Assembly: GCF_002951615.1 (NCBI RefSeq) | Contig: NZ_CP019062.1 | Coordinates: 372,001 to 436,000 of the forward strand | Direction of reading: 5' to 3' | Length of the DNA stretch: 64,000 nt | Source: Rahnella sikkimica | GTDB taxonomy: Bacteria; Pseudomonadota; Gammaproteobacteria; Enterobacterales; Enterobacteriaceae | Shown: one piece after another, positions 38,097-46,688 of the stretch | Numbering within the stretch: the first letter of the stretch is position 1 | Layout: each line of letters opens with the position of its first letter | Notes under the pieces: model-generated | The model's database searches: none | Told to the model about the DNA's origin: nothing | The model's input: the letters and a program-made list of their open reading frames with translations, nothing else | Translations under genes and position numbers: made by a program

Positions 38097-38419
38097 GGGG
38101 TTCCCTGAACAGTTGAAAAATATGGTCTTGCGTTGCACCGGCAGTGTACCGGTCTCCCCTGAAGCAATCAGCGGGATTGGTCTGACTTTATCTATAGTAA
38201 CGGATCTGAACCGTCGCTGACCAACAAACCCTCTCCACAATATTCATTAATAATATTCCGGAAATTCCTTATTAATTCCAATGATTAGATATCAACTATT
38301 AATAAAATCGGGTTCTGAATGATGGAGAAACTGTGAGGTAATTATGGAGAAAAGTACTTTTCGAGCGCGATATAATTAAATGATGAATATCACATTAGGT
38401 TATTATTTCTCATAAGAAT
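38097..38419. other. Gap between the DUF4034 gene and micF
   Basis: This 323-bp stretch is very AT-rich from 38240 onward. It presumably contains the promoter of the minus-strand DUF4034 gene. No further gene, hairpin or operator stands out. Confidence 0.4.
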
Positions 38420-38503
38420 AAAAAAAACCGACCACAAAGGGTCGGCTGTTGTTTCCACAAGACGGGGAATGAGGGTAATAGAATAACAAATAATGATGAT
38501 AGC
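38420..38503 (-). ncRNA. micF: MicF antisense regulatory RNA
   Basis: Read on the minus strand from 38503 the sequence begins GCTATCATCATTATTTGTTA, sharing the first 13 bases with E. coli micF, and TTACCCTCATTCCCC follows much as in the E. coli RNA. It ends in a CCGACC/GGTCGG hairpin and an eight-T tract (38427-38420), giving about 84 nt (E. coli 93). A TATACT -10 element lies 7 bases upstream of the 5' end. It is divergent from ompC, as in E. coli. MicF pairs with the ompF ribosome binding region through its 5' end, and MarA, SoxS and Rob activate it in E. coli. That regulation is family knowledge. Confidence 0.88.
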
Positions 38504-38862
38504 GAGGTGAAGTATATATTATTGTCCGGGATGGGCTTTATCACTTAGTGCGGTGAGCGTGTCATGTATGATATTGTTTTTAATGTATTATTTATTAAAT
38601 TAGCTTTGAGTGCTTTATTTTAACATCTATCTCAAGGTCTAAAAATGAGCAAAATTGATAAATTGTTACACCTTCTAATAAATAGGAAATATCTTAACTA
38701 ATCTCGTATCATTTTCTTTCTGGATTAATAGTAATTATATCCTGAGAATGGATTTGCCATGTCGGGCCAAAATTCATACAAGCGTTATGCAATATTTAAA
38801 GCAGTCAAAAAACGTGTACTTCACATTCAGTGGCACGGTCCGACACCTATCGAGGACAAAAA
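38504..38862. promoter_or_regulatory. micF/ompC divergent regulatory region
   Basis: This 359-bp AT-rich region lies between divergent micF and ompC. In E. coli the equivalent region binds OmpR. Here the TATACT -10 of micF is at 38511-38516. The ompC ribosome binding site GAGGA lies 8 bases before ATG 38863. Individual OmpR sites cannot be assigned with confidence by eye. Confidence 0.55.
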
Positions 38863-39984
38863 ATGAAACTCCGTGTTCTTTCACTCATGATCCCTGCGTT
38901 GATGGTTGCAGGCTCAGCAAGTGCGGCAGAAGTTTATAATAAAGATGGTAATAAACTGGACCTGTACGGTTTAGTTGATGGTTTGCACTACTTTTCAAAC
39001 AACGCGGGCAACGACGGCGATCAGAGCTACATCCGTCTGGGCTTCAAAGGCGAAACACAGATCAACGACCAACTGACCGGTTACGGCCAGTGGGAATATC
39101 AGGTTCAGGCCAATCAGGCCGAAAGCTCAGACAACACGTCATTCACGCGTTATGGCTTCGCGGGTCTGAAATTTGGTGACATGGGTTCTTTCGACTACGG
39201 TCGTAACAACGGCGTAATGTACGACGTTGCCGCATGGACCGACATGCAGCCTGAGTTCGATGGTTCCACCTACGGCGCTGACCAGTTCCTGTATCAGCGT
39301 ACCAATGGCGTTGCGACCTACCGTAACGACAACTTCTTCGGTCTGGTCGATGGCCTGCATTTCGCTCTGCAGTATCAGGGTAAAAATGACAGCGGCGGTT
39401 CTGAACCTGGCACACGTAATGTGCTGACTCAGAACGGCGACGGTTACGGTATGTCCCTGAGCTACGATATTGGCGCGGGCGTGAGTGTGGCGGGTGCATT
39501 CTTTAACTCTGACCGTACCGACGAGCAAAACTCCGCAGCCGGCATCATGGGCGACGGTAAAAAAGCCGAAGGTTACACCGGTGGTCTGAAATATGACGCC
39601 AACAATGTCTATCTGGCAGCCATGTTTACTCAGGCTTACAACGCTTCACGCTTCGGTTCTACCGACTCAGAAGCTTACGGCTATGCGAACCAGTCTCAGG
39701 CATTCGAAGCTTACGCAAGCTACCAGTTCGACTTCGGTCTGCGTCCGTTCGTGGCGTATAACCAAACCCGTGGTAAAGATTTAGGTAGCGATCGTCTGGG
39801 CAACAATTACCAGGATCAGGATCTGGTTAAATTCGTCGACCTGGGTGCGACTTACTACTTCAACAAAAACATGTCGGCCTATGTTGACTATAAAATCAAC
39901 CTGATCGACAGCAGCACCTTCACAGACAACGCCGGTATCAACACCGATGACGTGACTGCGGTAGGTCTGGTGTACCAGTTCTAA
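38863..39984 (+). CDS. ompC: OmpC-like outer membrane porin
   Basis: This 373-aa porin forms trimeric diffusion channels in the outer membrane. The ATG at 38863 gives a signal peptide [19 protein letters not shown] cleaved after SASA, and the mature start [20 protein letters not shown] is typical of OmpC/OmpF. The constriction-loop region ([16 protein letters not shown]) and the terminal Phe of the last strand (VGLVYQF) are present. An upstream in-frame ATG would put residues before the signal peptide and was rejected. Placement beside micF supports OmpC, although OmpF-like assignment cannot be excluded from sequence alone. Confidence 0.93.
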   Translation: MKLRVLSLMIPALMVAGSASAAEVYNKDGNKLDLYGLVDGLHYFSNNAGNDGDQSYIRLGFKGETQINDQLTGYGQWEYQVQANQAESSDNTSFTRYGFAGLKFGDMGSFDYGRNNGVMYDVAAWTDMQPEFDGSTYGADQFLYQRTNGVATYRNDNFFGLVDGLHFALQYQGKNDSGGSEPGTRNVLTQNGDGYGMSLSYDIGAGVSVAGAFFNSDRTDEQNSAAGIMGDGKKAEGYTGGLKYDANNVYLAAMFTQAYNASRFGSTDSEAYGYANQSQAFEAYASYQFDFGLRPFVAYNQTRGKDLGSDRLGNNYQDQDLVKFVDLGATYYFNKNMSAYVDYKINLIDSSTFTDNAGINTDDVTAVGLVYQF

Positions 39985-40048
39985 GCGTGCCTTTCTCAGA
40001 CACAGAATAGCGCTTAGTATTGGGTACAAGCAGTCACAGCAGTAAAAG

Positions 40049-40076
40049 AACGCGGCCTCTGATGGCCGCGTTTTTT
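40049..40076 (+). terminator. Terminator of ompC
   Basis: AACGCGGCC, loop TCTGAT, GGCCGCGTT and a T tract form a strong hairpin about 65 bp after the ompC stop. It also faces the convergent regulator gene. Confidence 0.95.
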
Positions 40077-40097
40077 GTGCTTAAATTGCGGCGGTTC

Positions 40098-40484
40098 TCA
40101 GGCTGATTTTTGGTGGATCAGATGAAGCGGGGGAGAAACGTCGAGTTCGATGTTCGGGTTCTGGCGAAATTCATGCGGCGTGATATTGAAACGCTTGCGG
40201 AACATGTACGTGAAATGCGACTGCGAGCCGAATCCGAAATCCATCGCGATATCAAAAATCGGTGTTTCACTGCTGCTCAGCTGATAGACAGCACTCGCCA
40301 GACGGCGCTCCCTGATGTACTTCCCCAGAGAAATGCCGGTCGATTCTTTGAATAATTTCTGCATGTGCCAAAGCGAATAGCCTGAATACTCAGCCAGTTC
40401 TTCAAGATGGATGACGCGACCAAGATGGCCTTCAATCCATTTGCTGAGTGCGCAGACGATAGCGATATGAATGTCCTGAGCCAT
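40098..40484 (-). CDS. MarA/SoxS/Rob-like AraC-family activator
   Basis: This 128-aa protein is just the two-helix-turn-helix DNA-binding domain of the AraC family, as in MarA (127-129 aa) and SoxS (107 aa). The first helix-turn-helix region reads IHLEELAEYSGYSLWHMQKL and the second lies in IFDIAMDFGFGSQSHFTYMF, followed by the signature FRKRFNITPHEFRQ. There is no sensor domain, so activity would depend on expression level. Such proteins activate efflux and redox genes and micF in E. coli. Here the gene is only 1.6 kb from micF, convergent with ompC. Which paralogue it is (RamA, SoxS or another) is not clear. Confidence 0.85.
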   Translation of the reverse strand: MAQDIHIAIVCALSKWIEGHLGRVIHLEELAEYSGYSLWHMQKLFKESTGISLGKYIRERRLASAVYQLSSSETPIFDIAMDFGFGSQSHFTYMFRKRFNITPHEFRQNPNIELDVSPPLHLIHQKSA

Positions 40485-40587
40485 AACCAGTCTGTATTAA
40501 GGTTGAATACCGCTATTATACACGACTTCGCCATGATGGCGTGGCAGGTGTTGCTCAGTTGATGGCGTAGCAGGCAATGTGCAGAAA

Positions 40588-40628
40588 TGGCCCGGTGGGC
40601 AGAGCGACGGGCGTCGTCTGGCGGGCCA
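40588..40628 (-). terminator. Candidate terminator of the two small genes
   Basis: On the minus strand TGGCCCG and CGGGCCA form an outer stem around a GC-rich inner loop, followed by TTTCT. It lies just after the 35-aa gene. The short T tract makes it only moderately convincing. Confidence 0.45.
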
Positions 40629-40633
40629 TCATG

Positions 40634-40741
40634 TTAACGTAACAGGATCCAGTGAATTAACCGCGCGATGCCATCGTCAACCACAACGATCCCGACAAGA
40701 ATAAGAACGATCATAATGACAAAGTTCTTACCGGTTGGCAC
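40634..40741 (-). CDS. Very small membrane protein (35 aa)
   Basis: From a GTG at 40741 the frame reads MPTGKNFVIMIVLILVGIVV and continues with VDDGIARLIHW to the TAA at 40634. There is one hydrophobic helix (about 7-21) and a short amphipathic tail. GGGAG lies 8 bases upstream of the GTG. It starts 26 bp after the 29-aa gene on the same strand, so they look like a two-gene operon. I do not recognise the family. The good ribosome binding site and the coherent hydrophobic profile make a real gene likely. Confidence 0.6.
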   Translation of the reverse strand: MPTGKNFVIMIVLILVGIVVVDDGIARLIHWILLR

Positions 40742-40767
40742 AGTGATTTCTCCCTCATGAACGCTGT

Positions 40768-40857
40768 TTACCAGGGGCCGCTACCCTGCATATTGAGCGC
40801 AATAATGCCCAGACAAACCGCGACAAAAACAAGAAAAACGATAAGAAGCCGTTTCAT
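40768..40857 (-). CDS. Very small membrane protein (29 aa)
   Basis: The ATG at 40857 opens a 29-codon frame starting MKRLLIVFLVFVAVCLGII and ending MQGSGPW. It has a positively charged start, one membrane helix and a short polar C-terminus, as expected of a small inner-membrane protein or signal-anchored peptide. No strong ribosome binding site is clear: the bases upstream are CTGTCAGAAAAAA. It precedes the 35-aa gene. Family and function are unknown. Confidence 0.55.
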   Translation of the reverse strand: MKRLLIVFLVFVAVCLGIIALNMQGSGPW

Positions 40858-40985
40858 TTTTTTCTGACAGAGCGCGCCGCTCTTCCTCCGCGTGGACCTC
40901 AACTGACAAAACATCCGCACGTTAACCGCTTCTTCTGATGAGATCCAGCGGGTCAGCGTTTTTTCGTCATTTTTCTACGCTTCGT

Positions 40986-42758
40986 TTACCCGTCCGTTGC
41001 CGGGCGACGCACCAGATCCGTTTTCTGTCCGCCATTAATCACCGTGGTTGGTGGTGTTTCCGGCACCAGCGCATCCGGCGCAATATTCATATGGTTAAGC
41101 ACTTCACCCATGATGTGCCCGAAAATCGGACCGGCTACCGAGCCACCGAAGTGTTTACCGGCCTGCGGGTTGTTGACCATGACCACCAGCGCGACGCGCG
41201 GATTGCTGGCCGGTGCAACACCGGCAGTGTAGTTGATGTAACCGCCATCATATTTGCCGCCAGCCCCCATTTTTTCGGCAGTACCGGTTTTAATCGCTAA
41301 ACGGTAGCCGGGCACGGCGGCACTGAGGCCGGAACCGCCGGGGAGTGCATCACTTTCCATCATGTGAATAACGGTTCTGACCACGTCGGCGGAAATCACG
41401 CGGGTACCGAGAACCGGCGGGGTGACTTTAGTTATCGACAGCGGGCGGTAAATGCCTTCCGCGCCGATGGTCGCGTATTCACGGGCAATTTGCAGCGGCG
41501 TGACGCGCAGACCGTAGCCGAAGGAGAATGTGGCGCGTTCGATATCTGCCCAGCGGTCACGGTGCGCCGGGAAATAGCCGCTGCTTTCGCCACCAATCCC
41601 TAAATCGGTGGCTTTACCCAGGCCGAATGACTGATAAAGCTGAACCAGCACGTTAGCGGGCATCGCCAGTGCGATATGGGAGACCGCAATGTCGCTGGAT
41701 TTTTGCAAAATACCGGTGATGGTCAGCGCCGGCCAGTGGCCAACGTCTTTAATCAGGTGACCGTTAACGGTGTACGGATGGGTATCGAGCACGGAATCCG
41801 GGCGGATCATGTGACGTGCCAGACCGGCCATCACCACCAGGGGTTTGACTGTGGATCCGGGTTCAAAACTGTCGCTGATCGCCACGTTACGCATGTCTTT
41901 GGGCTGAACGCCCGCGTAGTTATTCGGGTTATAAGACGGGTAGGAAGCCATGCCCAGAATCTCACCCGTATTCACATCGACCAGCACGGCCGCGCCGGAT
42001 TCTGCCTGGTTAACTAACACGCCTTCACGCAGCCGCGAATACAACACGTACTGCATAAAACTGTCGATGCTCAGGTTAATGGTCGGCGGCTGCTGCGGCG
42101 CGACTTCTTTCAAAATCCCGATCACGTTGCCGTGGCGATCCTGACGATATTGGCGCATGCCGGGTTTGCCCTGTAGCAGCGCGTTAAACCCTTTTTCGAT
42201 GCCGTTCAGGCCTTCGTTATCCGTACCAACCACACCGACCAGGTTGGCGGCGGCTTCACTCATCGGGTAATAGCGGCTGTCATCGTTCTGGCTGGTGACG
42301 CCACCGAGGTGCAACTGACCGATGTCGGCGGCAATGCCTTCTTCGATTTTGCGGCCGAGATAGACGAAACGACGCTGCGGGTCACTGTTGATGGTTTGCT
42401 GCAATTGTGTAAGCGGGACGTTCAGAGCCGAGGCCAGATATTGCCATTTCGGACTGTTGAGATCGCTGTGCAGTTCCAGAATACGGAACGGGTCGGCGAT
42501 GATGTCTTTCGAGGCGACGCTGAGTGCCAGAGGGTGCCCGTTGCGGTCTGCAATGGTGCCACGCCCGGCGGGGATAATGCTGGAACGCAGTGAACGCGAA
42601 TCCGCTTCTTTCTCCAGCATGGGCTGGTTGAGTAACTGAAGGTAGCCGACACGGCCAAGCAACAGCCCCAGACAGCACACAATCCCGAGACAAATCAGCG
42701 CGAAGCGCTTGGCGTAAAAATGAGGTTGGGCGCTGTTTTTCTTATGGCTCGGTGGCAT
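40986..42758 (-). CDS. FtsI-like penicillin-binding protein (PBP3 paralogue)
   Basis: This 590-aa class B PBP is a peptidoglycan transpeptidase related to FtsI, with a membrane anchor (FALICLGIVCCLGLLLGRVG, about 18-37), a dimerisation domain and a transpeptidase domain. Active Ser302 is in EPGSTVKP and the KTG motif is at 490-492 (AIKTGTAEK). The middle SxN motif reads SSD (354-356) where E. coli FtsI has SSN. The true ftsI belongs to the dcw cluster, and no dcw neighbours are here, so this is a second copy like the Salmonella paralogue active at acid pH. Length is near E. coli FtsI (588 aa). Whether it serves division under special conditions is inferred. Confidence 0.88.
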   Translation of the reverse strand: MPPSHKKNSAQPHFYAKRFALICLGIVCCLGLLLGRVGYLQLLNQPMLEKEADSRSLRSSIIPAGRGTIADRNGHPLALSVASKDIIADPFRILELHSDLNSPKWQYLASALNVPLTQLQQTINSDPQRRFVYLGRKIEEGIAADIGQLHLGGVTSQNDDSRYYPMSEAAANLVGVVGTDNEGLNGIEKGFNALLQGKPGMRQYRQDRHGNVIGILKEVAPQQPPTINLSIDSFMQYVLYSRLREGVLVNQAESGAAVLVDVNTGEILGMASYPSYNPNNYAGVQPKDMRNVAISDSFEPGSTVKPLVVMAGLARHMIRPDSVLDTHPYTVNGHLIKDVGHWPALTITGILQKSSDIAVSHIALAMPANVLVQLYQSFGLGKATDLGIGGESSGYFPAHRDRWADIERATFSFGYGLRVTPLQIAREYATIGAEGIYRPLSITKVTPPVLGTRVISADVVRTVIHMMESDALPGGSGLSAAVPGYRLAIKTGTAEKMGAGGKYDGGYINYTAGVAPASNPRVALVVMVNNPQAGKHFGGSVAGPIFGHIMGEVLNHMNIAPDALVPETPPTTVINGGQKTDLVRRPATDG

Positions 42759-42979
42759 GGCAGTTTCGCAAAGTCGTTGACGCGTGTGAAGCGAAAAGCG
42801 ATGTCGCGTCGGGCCATTATCCGGATGACATTAATTCCGGCTGTGCCCGATAAAACGGCGGTTCATCGCTCTGATAGATAATGAATTTTGTATAACACGC
42901 ACATCTTATATTAAGCCATACCAATGGATTGTTTATTTCAATTGCCCTTTGTAACCAAGTGCAACGGGAAAGCGCCTTT

Positions 42980-43222
42980 TTACTCCACAGAGAGCCATTC
43001 ATCGGCTTCTTCAAACATTTCTTCCAGCATTTGGTTTAATTGCGAACGTTCCTGCTTGCTGGCACCGTGCGTATTCAGACCGTTGGCCTGCATCGGTTTC
43101 ACTTTTACTTCCGCATCAGGGAACATGCGGTGTACCCGCTTAACCAGTTCTGCCTCAATTTTTTCACTGGCGTTAGGGATCCGTGCGACATTCCGTTTGT
43201 CAAAAATCAGTTCGACCCGCAT
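42980..43222 (-). CDS. dinI: DinI-like SOS modulator
   Basis: This 80-aa protein resembles E. coli DinI (81 aa): MRVELIFDKRN start, ELVKRVHRMFPDAEVKVKPM middle and an acidic helical end (LEEMFEEADEWLSVE). DinI binds RecA filaments and modulates LexA cleavage. A near-consensus LexA box lies 35 bp upstream of the start, so the gene should be induced by DNA damage. It stands alone. Other DinI-family members exist on phages, but nothing phage-like is nearby. Confidence 0.9.
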   Translation of the reverse strand: MRVELIFDKRNVARIPNASEKIEAELVKRVHRMFPDAEVKVKPMQANGLNTHGASKQERSQLNQMLEEMFEEADEWLSVE

Positions 43223-43256
43223 AGCTTTCCTCGTTTTCTGGCTGGGAGAAAAATAA

Positions 43257-43272
43257 CTGTTGAAATATACAG
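43257..43272. promoter_or_regulatory. LexA box upstream of dinI
   Basis: CTGTTGAAATATACAG fits CTGT-N8-ACAG, the core of the SOS operator, with flanking A and T. It lies 35-50 bp upstream of the dinI start. Confidence 0.88.
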
Positions 43273-43299
43273 TGTTATCTTTGCGGGTCCAAGCAATTT

Positions 43300-44265
43300 T
43301 TAGCGCAGGTTCTGTATGATCCCCAGACTGTTCAGTCGGTCACGGTCATGGGCGCGTCGTAAATCCAGTTCCGGGCCCGCCGGGACAATTCCGGTCGGAT
43401 TCAGCCACAAAATGCCGTAATAACCTTGCCTGATATGCGCCAGATTGACGGTGTCGCTGATCCCCGGCCATTGGTAGAGTTCTCGCAAATAATTTGAAAG
43501 GTTCGGATAGTCTTCAATGCGGCGTACATTGCATTTGAAAGCGCCGTGATACGCGCTGTCGAACCGCACCAGGGTGACGAACAAACGCCAGTCGGCTTCG
43601 GTGAGGTATTCGCCGGCGATATAACGGTGGCTGCCTAAATGGGTTTCCAGCGTATCAAGCGTGCTAAAAAGTTGGGTGACGGCGGCGTTGTAGCTTTCCT
43701 GTGTTTTCGCAAAGCCGGTTTTGTACACGCCGTTATTGACGTCGTGATAGATAACTTCGTTCCAGCGGTCGATTTCCTCACGCAGCGGGGCAGGGTAGAA
43801 GTCATCCTGGTTGCCGTTCAGTGCGTCAAAAGCGTGGTTAAGGATACGGATGATGTCGGCGGATTCGTTATTCACGATGCGGCCTTTCTGGCGATCCCAC
43901 AACACGGGCACGGAAACTTTGCCGGTGTAATGTGCATCGCTGGCGGTATACAGCTCATGAACGTGGCGGATAGCCGGGATTTTGTCACCGGCGTCTTGCG
44001 GTTCATCGAACGTCCAGCCATTTTCGCCAATGACCGGTTGTGCAATAGAAACGGAAATGAATTTTTCCAGCCCTTTCAGATGGCGGAAAATCAGCGTGCG
44101 CGACGCCCACGGGCAGAGGTAGGAAACGAAAAGCTGGTAGCGCCCGGCTTCTGGCTCAATGTGTGTTTCACGGAACGCGGTTTCCTCGCGATGAAAGGCA
44201 CCGTTTTTGATTTCTTCTTTAGCGACGTCGCCGCTTACCCATTTTCCGTTGACCAGTCCCGACAC
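43300..44265 (-). CDS. Glutathionyl-hydroquinone reductase-like protein (YqjG family)
   Basis: This 321-aa xi-class glutathione transferase is related to E. coli YqjG (328 aa) and to PcpF, which reduce glutathionyl-hydroquinones. The catalytic Cys51 lies in VSYLCPWASRTL (CPWAHRTL in YqjG). GENGWTFDEP, YSGKVSVPVLWD-like and NNESADIIRILNHAF blocks follow, with the C-terminal NPTGIVPAGPELD signature. No signal peptide is present, so it is cytoplasmic. It is a single gene ending close to the dinI promoter. The substrate is not known, and the reaction is inferred from the family. Confidence 0.85.
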   Translation of the reverse strand: MSGLVNGKWVSGDVAKEEIKNGAFHREETAFRETHIEPEAGRYQLFVSYLCPWASRTLIFRHLKGLEKFISVSIAQPVIGENGWTFDEPQDAGDKIPAIRHVHELYTASDAHYTGKVSVPVLWDRQKGRIVNNESADIIRILNHAFDALNGNQDDFYPAPLREEIDRWNEVIYHDVNNGVYKTGFAKTQESYNAAVTQLFSTLDTLETHLGSHRYIAGEYLTEADWRLFVTLVRFDSAYHGAFKCNVRRIEDYPNLSNYLRELYQWPGISDTVNLAHIRQGYYGILWLNPTGIVPAGPELDLRRAHDRDRLNSLGIIQNLR

Positions 44266-44408
44266 GATGGCTGTACTCCGATAGCGTTTTTATTGTTGAT
44301 GAACCTACCGTAGCGGTTTTGTATCAGCCCATAAACGACATAATTTTCATAAAGAAGGTCAAATAAACTGAAGGGGATTTTGACGGGAAGCGGAGGGGCT
44401 GATTCCAT

Positions 44409-44440
44409 AAAAAAACCAACCGGTTAAGGTTGGTTTTTCA
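44409..44440 (-). terminator. Terminator of yejM
   Basis: AACCAACC (44414-44421), loop GGTTAA and GGTTGGTT (44428-44435) are flanked by an A tract on the left, so minus-strand transcripts from yejM end in a T run. It can work in both directions. Confidence 0.9.
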
Positions 44441-44457
44441 GGTGTCTAGCAAAACGA

Positions 44458-46239
44458 TTAATTGGCCAGGAAGCGTTTTTCGTCAGTCAGTACCTGCAAC
44501 AGCAGGCCAAGTTCCGGCTTCTGATCTTTAATCCGTTTGCCGTTCGTGTCGAAGGCGCGGTAATCCCCGTCACTTTCCAGCTCCAGCGTCTGGTCCGGCG
44601 TGGTGATCACCAGCGTTCCGTCGTCGCTGGTGGTGACCCAGTTATGACGGCGTTTCGCCGCAAACAAATCCTCGCCCTGCGAATAATCTGCCGGTGAAGT
44701 CGTGACGTGCAACAGACGCTGCATCAGCGTAGTCATGACATCCGCATGATCGGTCAGTTTGCTGATGCTCTGAGCCGGTGTGCCGGGCCAGTGGATAATC
44801 AGCGGAACCTGCAACTGACGGCGGTTCATCGCATTACCCGAACCCCAGGTGCCGTTCTCGTTAAACTCGATACCGTGTGAGGCGGTGATGACCACCACGG
44901 TTTTATCCAGATCACCGTGCTCTTTCAGCGATTGCAGCATGACCGCAATTTGCTGATCAACGCTTTGCGCGCCGCGCTGATAACGATGAATAAAGGTATT
45001 CCCGACCGGCACGCTGTCGCCGTCCTGACGCAATGTGCTGCTGATGCCGTTCAGGTTAACGTACGAGAACCACGGGCCGTTGCCGCGCACATTCAGCCAT
45101 TGCTGCCACTGAGAAACCGTCTGTGCATCCGACTGTTTTACCGGCGGCGGTAGCGTGAAGTCGGTCAGCAGCGCCTGACGGTACAGCGGGCTGTCAAAGC
45201 CGTCGGAGGCAAACAGACCAAATTCATAACCTTGTTGCTCCAGCGATGTCACCAGCGCAGAAGGTTTACGTGCGGCCAGAATGCCCTGCATATAGGTCGG
45301 CGAAATTCCGTAGAACAGGCCAAACTGGCCGGTGTCGTTACGGTTGCCGGAGCTGAAATGCTGGTCAAAACGAATATTCTGTTTGGCAAAATCCGCCAGC
45401 GCAGGCATGTCCTGATTCAGCGTCGCTTCATGTACGCCGTCCAGCACCACCATCAGCAGATTATATTTCGAGCCGGTTTTAGCAAAACTGATGCTGTTCA
45501 GCGGATATTCCACCGCCAGCGCTTCCGGATTTCCTTGCTCAATCAGCCGCTTCTGGTATTCCTCGGCATTCAGCAGGCCGTGTTTTTCGAGGAATTTACG
45601 CGCCGTCATCGGATATGACAGCGGAAGATTCGCGCGCTGCATGGTAATCGGGCGATAGAAATTCGCATCCGCCCAGATGTACATCAGGTGCGACGCAAAG
45701 AAGCTCACGATAAACAGCACAACGATGGGCTTGGCGAAATTCCGGCGGTTCAGGCTGCGCAGCTTTTGCCACGCCCAGGTGCCGAACAGCATTTCGAGCA
45801 GGAAAATGACCGGCACGGCAATAAACATCAGCTGCCAGTCGCGGGCCATTTCGCCCTGACCTGGGTTGACGACCAGTTCCCAGACCACCGGATTGATATG
45901 CAGGTGGAAGCGGGTGAACACTTCGGTGTCGACCAGAATCAGCGTCAAACCTGCCGTCGCGAGGATCGCAGATAAAAAGCGCAACAGCCGTTGCGACATC
46001 ACCACGAACGTCAGCGGGAAGATAATCAACAGATAGGCGGAAAAACCGATAAAGCTGAAATGCCCGATCCAACTGACCAGCGCGTAAATACGCCCTTCCA
46101 GAGAAGAAGGCCAGTCAGAAACAAACAGGTAGCGGCTGCCGATCCCAAGAATCAACAGGATATTAAACAGGGCGAACCAGTGACCCCAGCTGATCATCTG
46201 GGAAACTTTTTCGCGATAGCGCTGACTATTTGTCACCAT
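44458..46239 (-). CDS. yejM: YejM (PbgA/LapC), inner-membrane regulator of LPS synthesis
   Basis: YejM senses LPS in the inner membrane and blocks LapB/FtsH-driven breakdown of LpxC. The 593-aa product has about five N-terminal helices (WFALFNILLILGIGSRYLF to PIVVLFIVSFFASHLMYIW, about 20-190) and a periplasmic sulfatase/alkaline-phosphatase-like domain (NLLMVVLDGVHEATLN; FSSGNRNDTGQFGLFYG). E. coli YejM has 586 aa. The order yejM-yejL, with yejK divergent, is the same as in E. coli. It follows yejL by 24 bp. In E. coli the N-terminal domain is essential. Confidence 0.96.
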   Translation of the reverse strand: MVTNSQRYREKVSQMISWGHWFALFNILLILGIGSRYLFVSDWPSSLEGRIYALVSWIGHFSFIGFSAYLLIIFPLTFVVMSQRLLRFLSAILATAGLTLILVDTEVFTRFHLHINPVVWELVVNPGQGEMARDWQLMFIAVPVIFLLEMLFGTWAWQKLRSLNRRNFAKPIVVLFIVSFFASHLMYIWADANFYRPITMQRANLPLSYPMTARKFLEKHGLLNAEEYQKRLIEQGNPEALAVEYPLNSISFAKTGSKYNLLMVVLDGVHEATLNQDMPALADFAKQNIRFDQHFSSGNRNDTGQFGLFYGISPTYMQGILAARKPSALVTSLEQQGYEFGLFASDGFDSPLYRQALLTDFTLPPPVKQSDAQTVSQWQQWLNVRGNGPWFSYVNLNGISSTLRQDGDSVPVGNTFIHRYQRGAQSVDQQIAVMLQSLKEHGDLDKTVVVITASHGIEFNENGTWGSGNAMNRRQLQVPLIIHWPGTPAQSISKLTDHADVMTTLMQRLLHVTTSPADYSQGEDLFAAKRRHNWVTTSDDGTLVITTPDQTLELESDGDYRAFDTNGKRIKDQKPELGLLLQVLTDEKRFLAN

Positions 46240-46263
46240 GAGAGGGTCTGGGCAATGAGTGAA

Positions 46264-46491
46264 TTAATGGGCTTTATCTTCTCTTATCGACGCTTGCAAA
46301 GCTTTAGCAAAAGATTGGGACAGGGCTTTGCGCTGTGCAGGAGCGACGCTGGTATTAATAAGGTTCGTCACCATATTGCCCAAAACCATCAAAGAAAGGT
46401 CGGTCGGGGCGCGGTGTTTTTCCAGAACAGTTGCCAGCTCGGAAAGGATCTGTTCAACGTGTTCGTCACTGTAACGGGATGATTGTGCCAT
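46264..46491 (-). CDS. yejL: YejL, small conserved protein (UPF0352)
   Basis: From the ATG at 46491 the product has 75 aa, exactly the length of E. coli YejL, and reads [20 protein letters not shown], then [20 protein letters not shown], ending REDKAH. A TTG 27 bases upstream would add nine residues not seen in the family. It is divergent from yejK and lies just upstream of yejM. The structure of the family is a small helical dimer; the function is not established. Confidence 0.93.
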   Translation of the reverse strand: MAQSSRYSDEHVEQILSELATVLEKHRAPTDLSLMVLGNMVTNLINTSVAPAQRKALSQSFAKALQASIREDKAH

Positions 46492-46688
46492 AGAGTAATG
46501 TGCTTCTTGATCTGACAAAGTCCAATATCTTAGCCGATCACGCCACCACTTTCCGCATTTTTATGTCCCCTTCATACTTCGGGTGGCAGATGCGGGAACC
46601 AGTTGCGGCTTTGGCGCTTCGGTGTTTGAATACGCCCCGCAGGCAAACCCTTCTTACACGGCTGCAATTCTTACAGGAGAAAGTCCCC

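Noticed and set aside
43300-44313. Plus-strand frame opposite the YqjG-like gene
   Set aside because: Shadow of the minus-strand gene, which has full family motifs.
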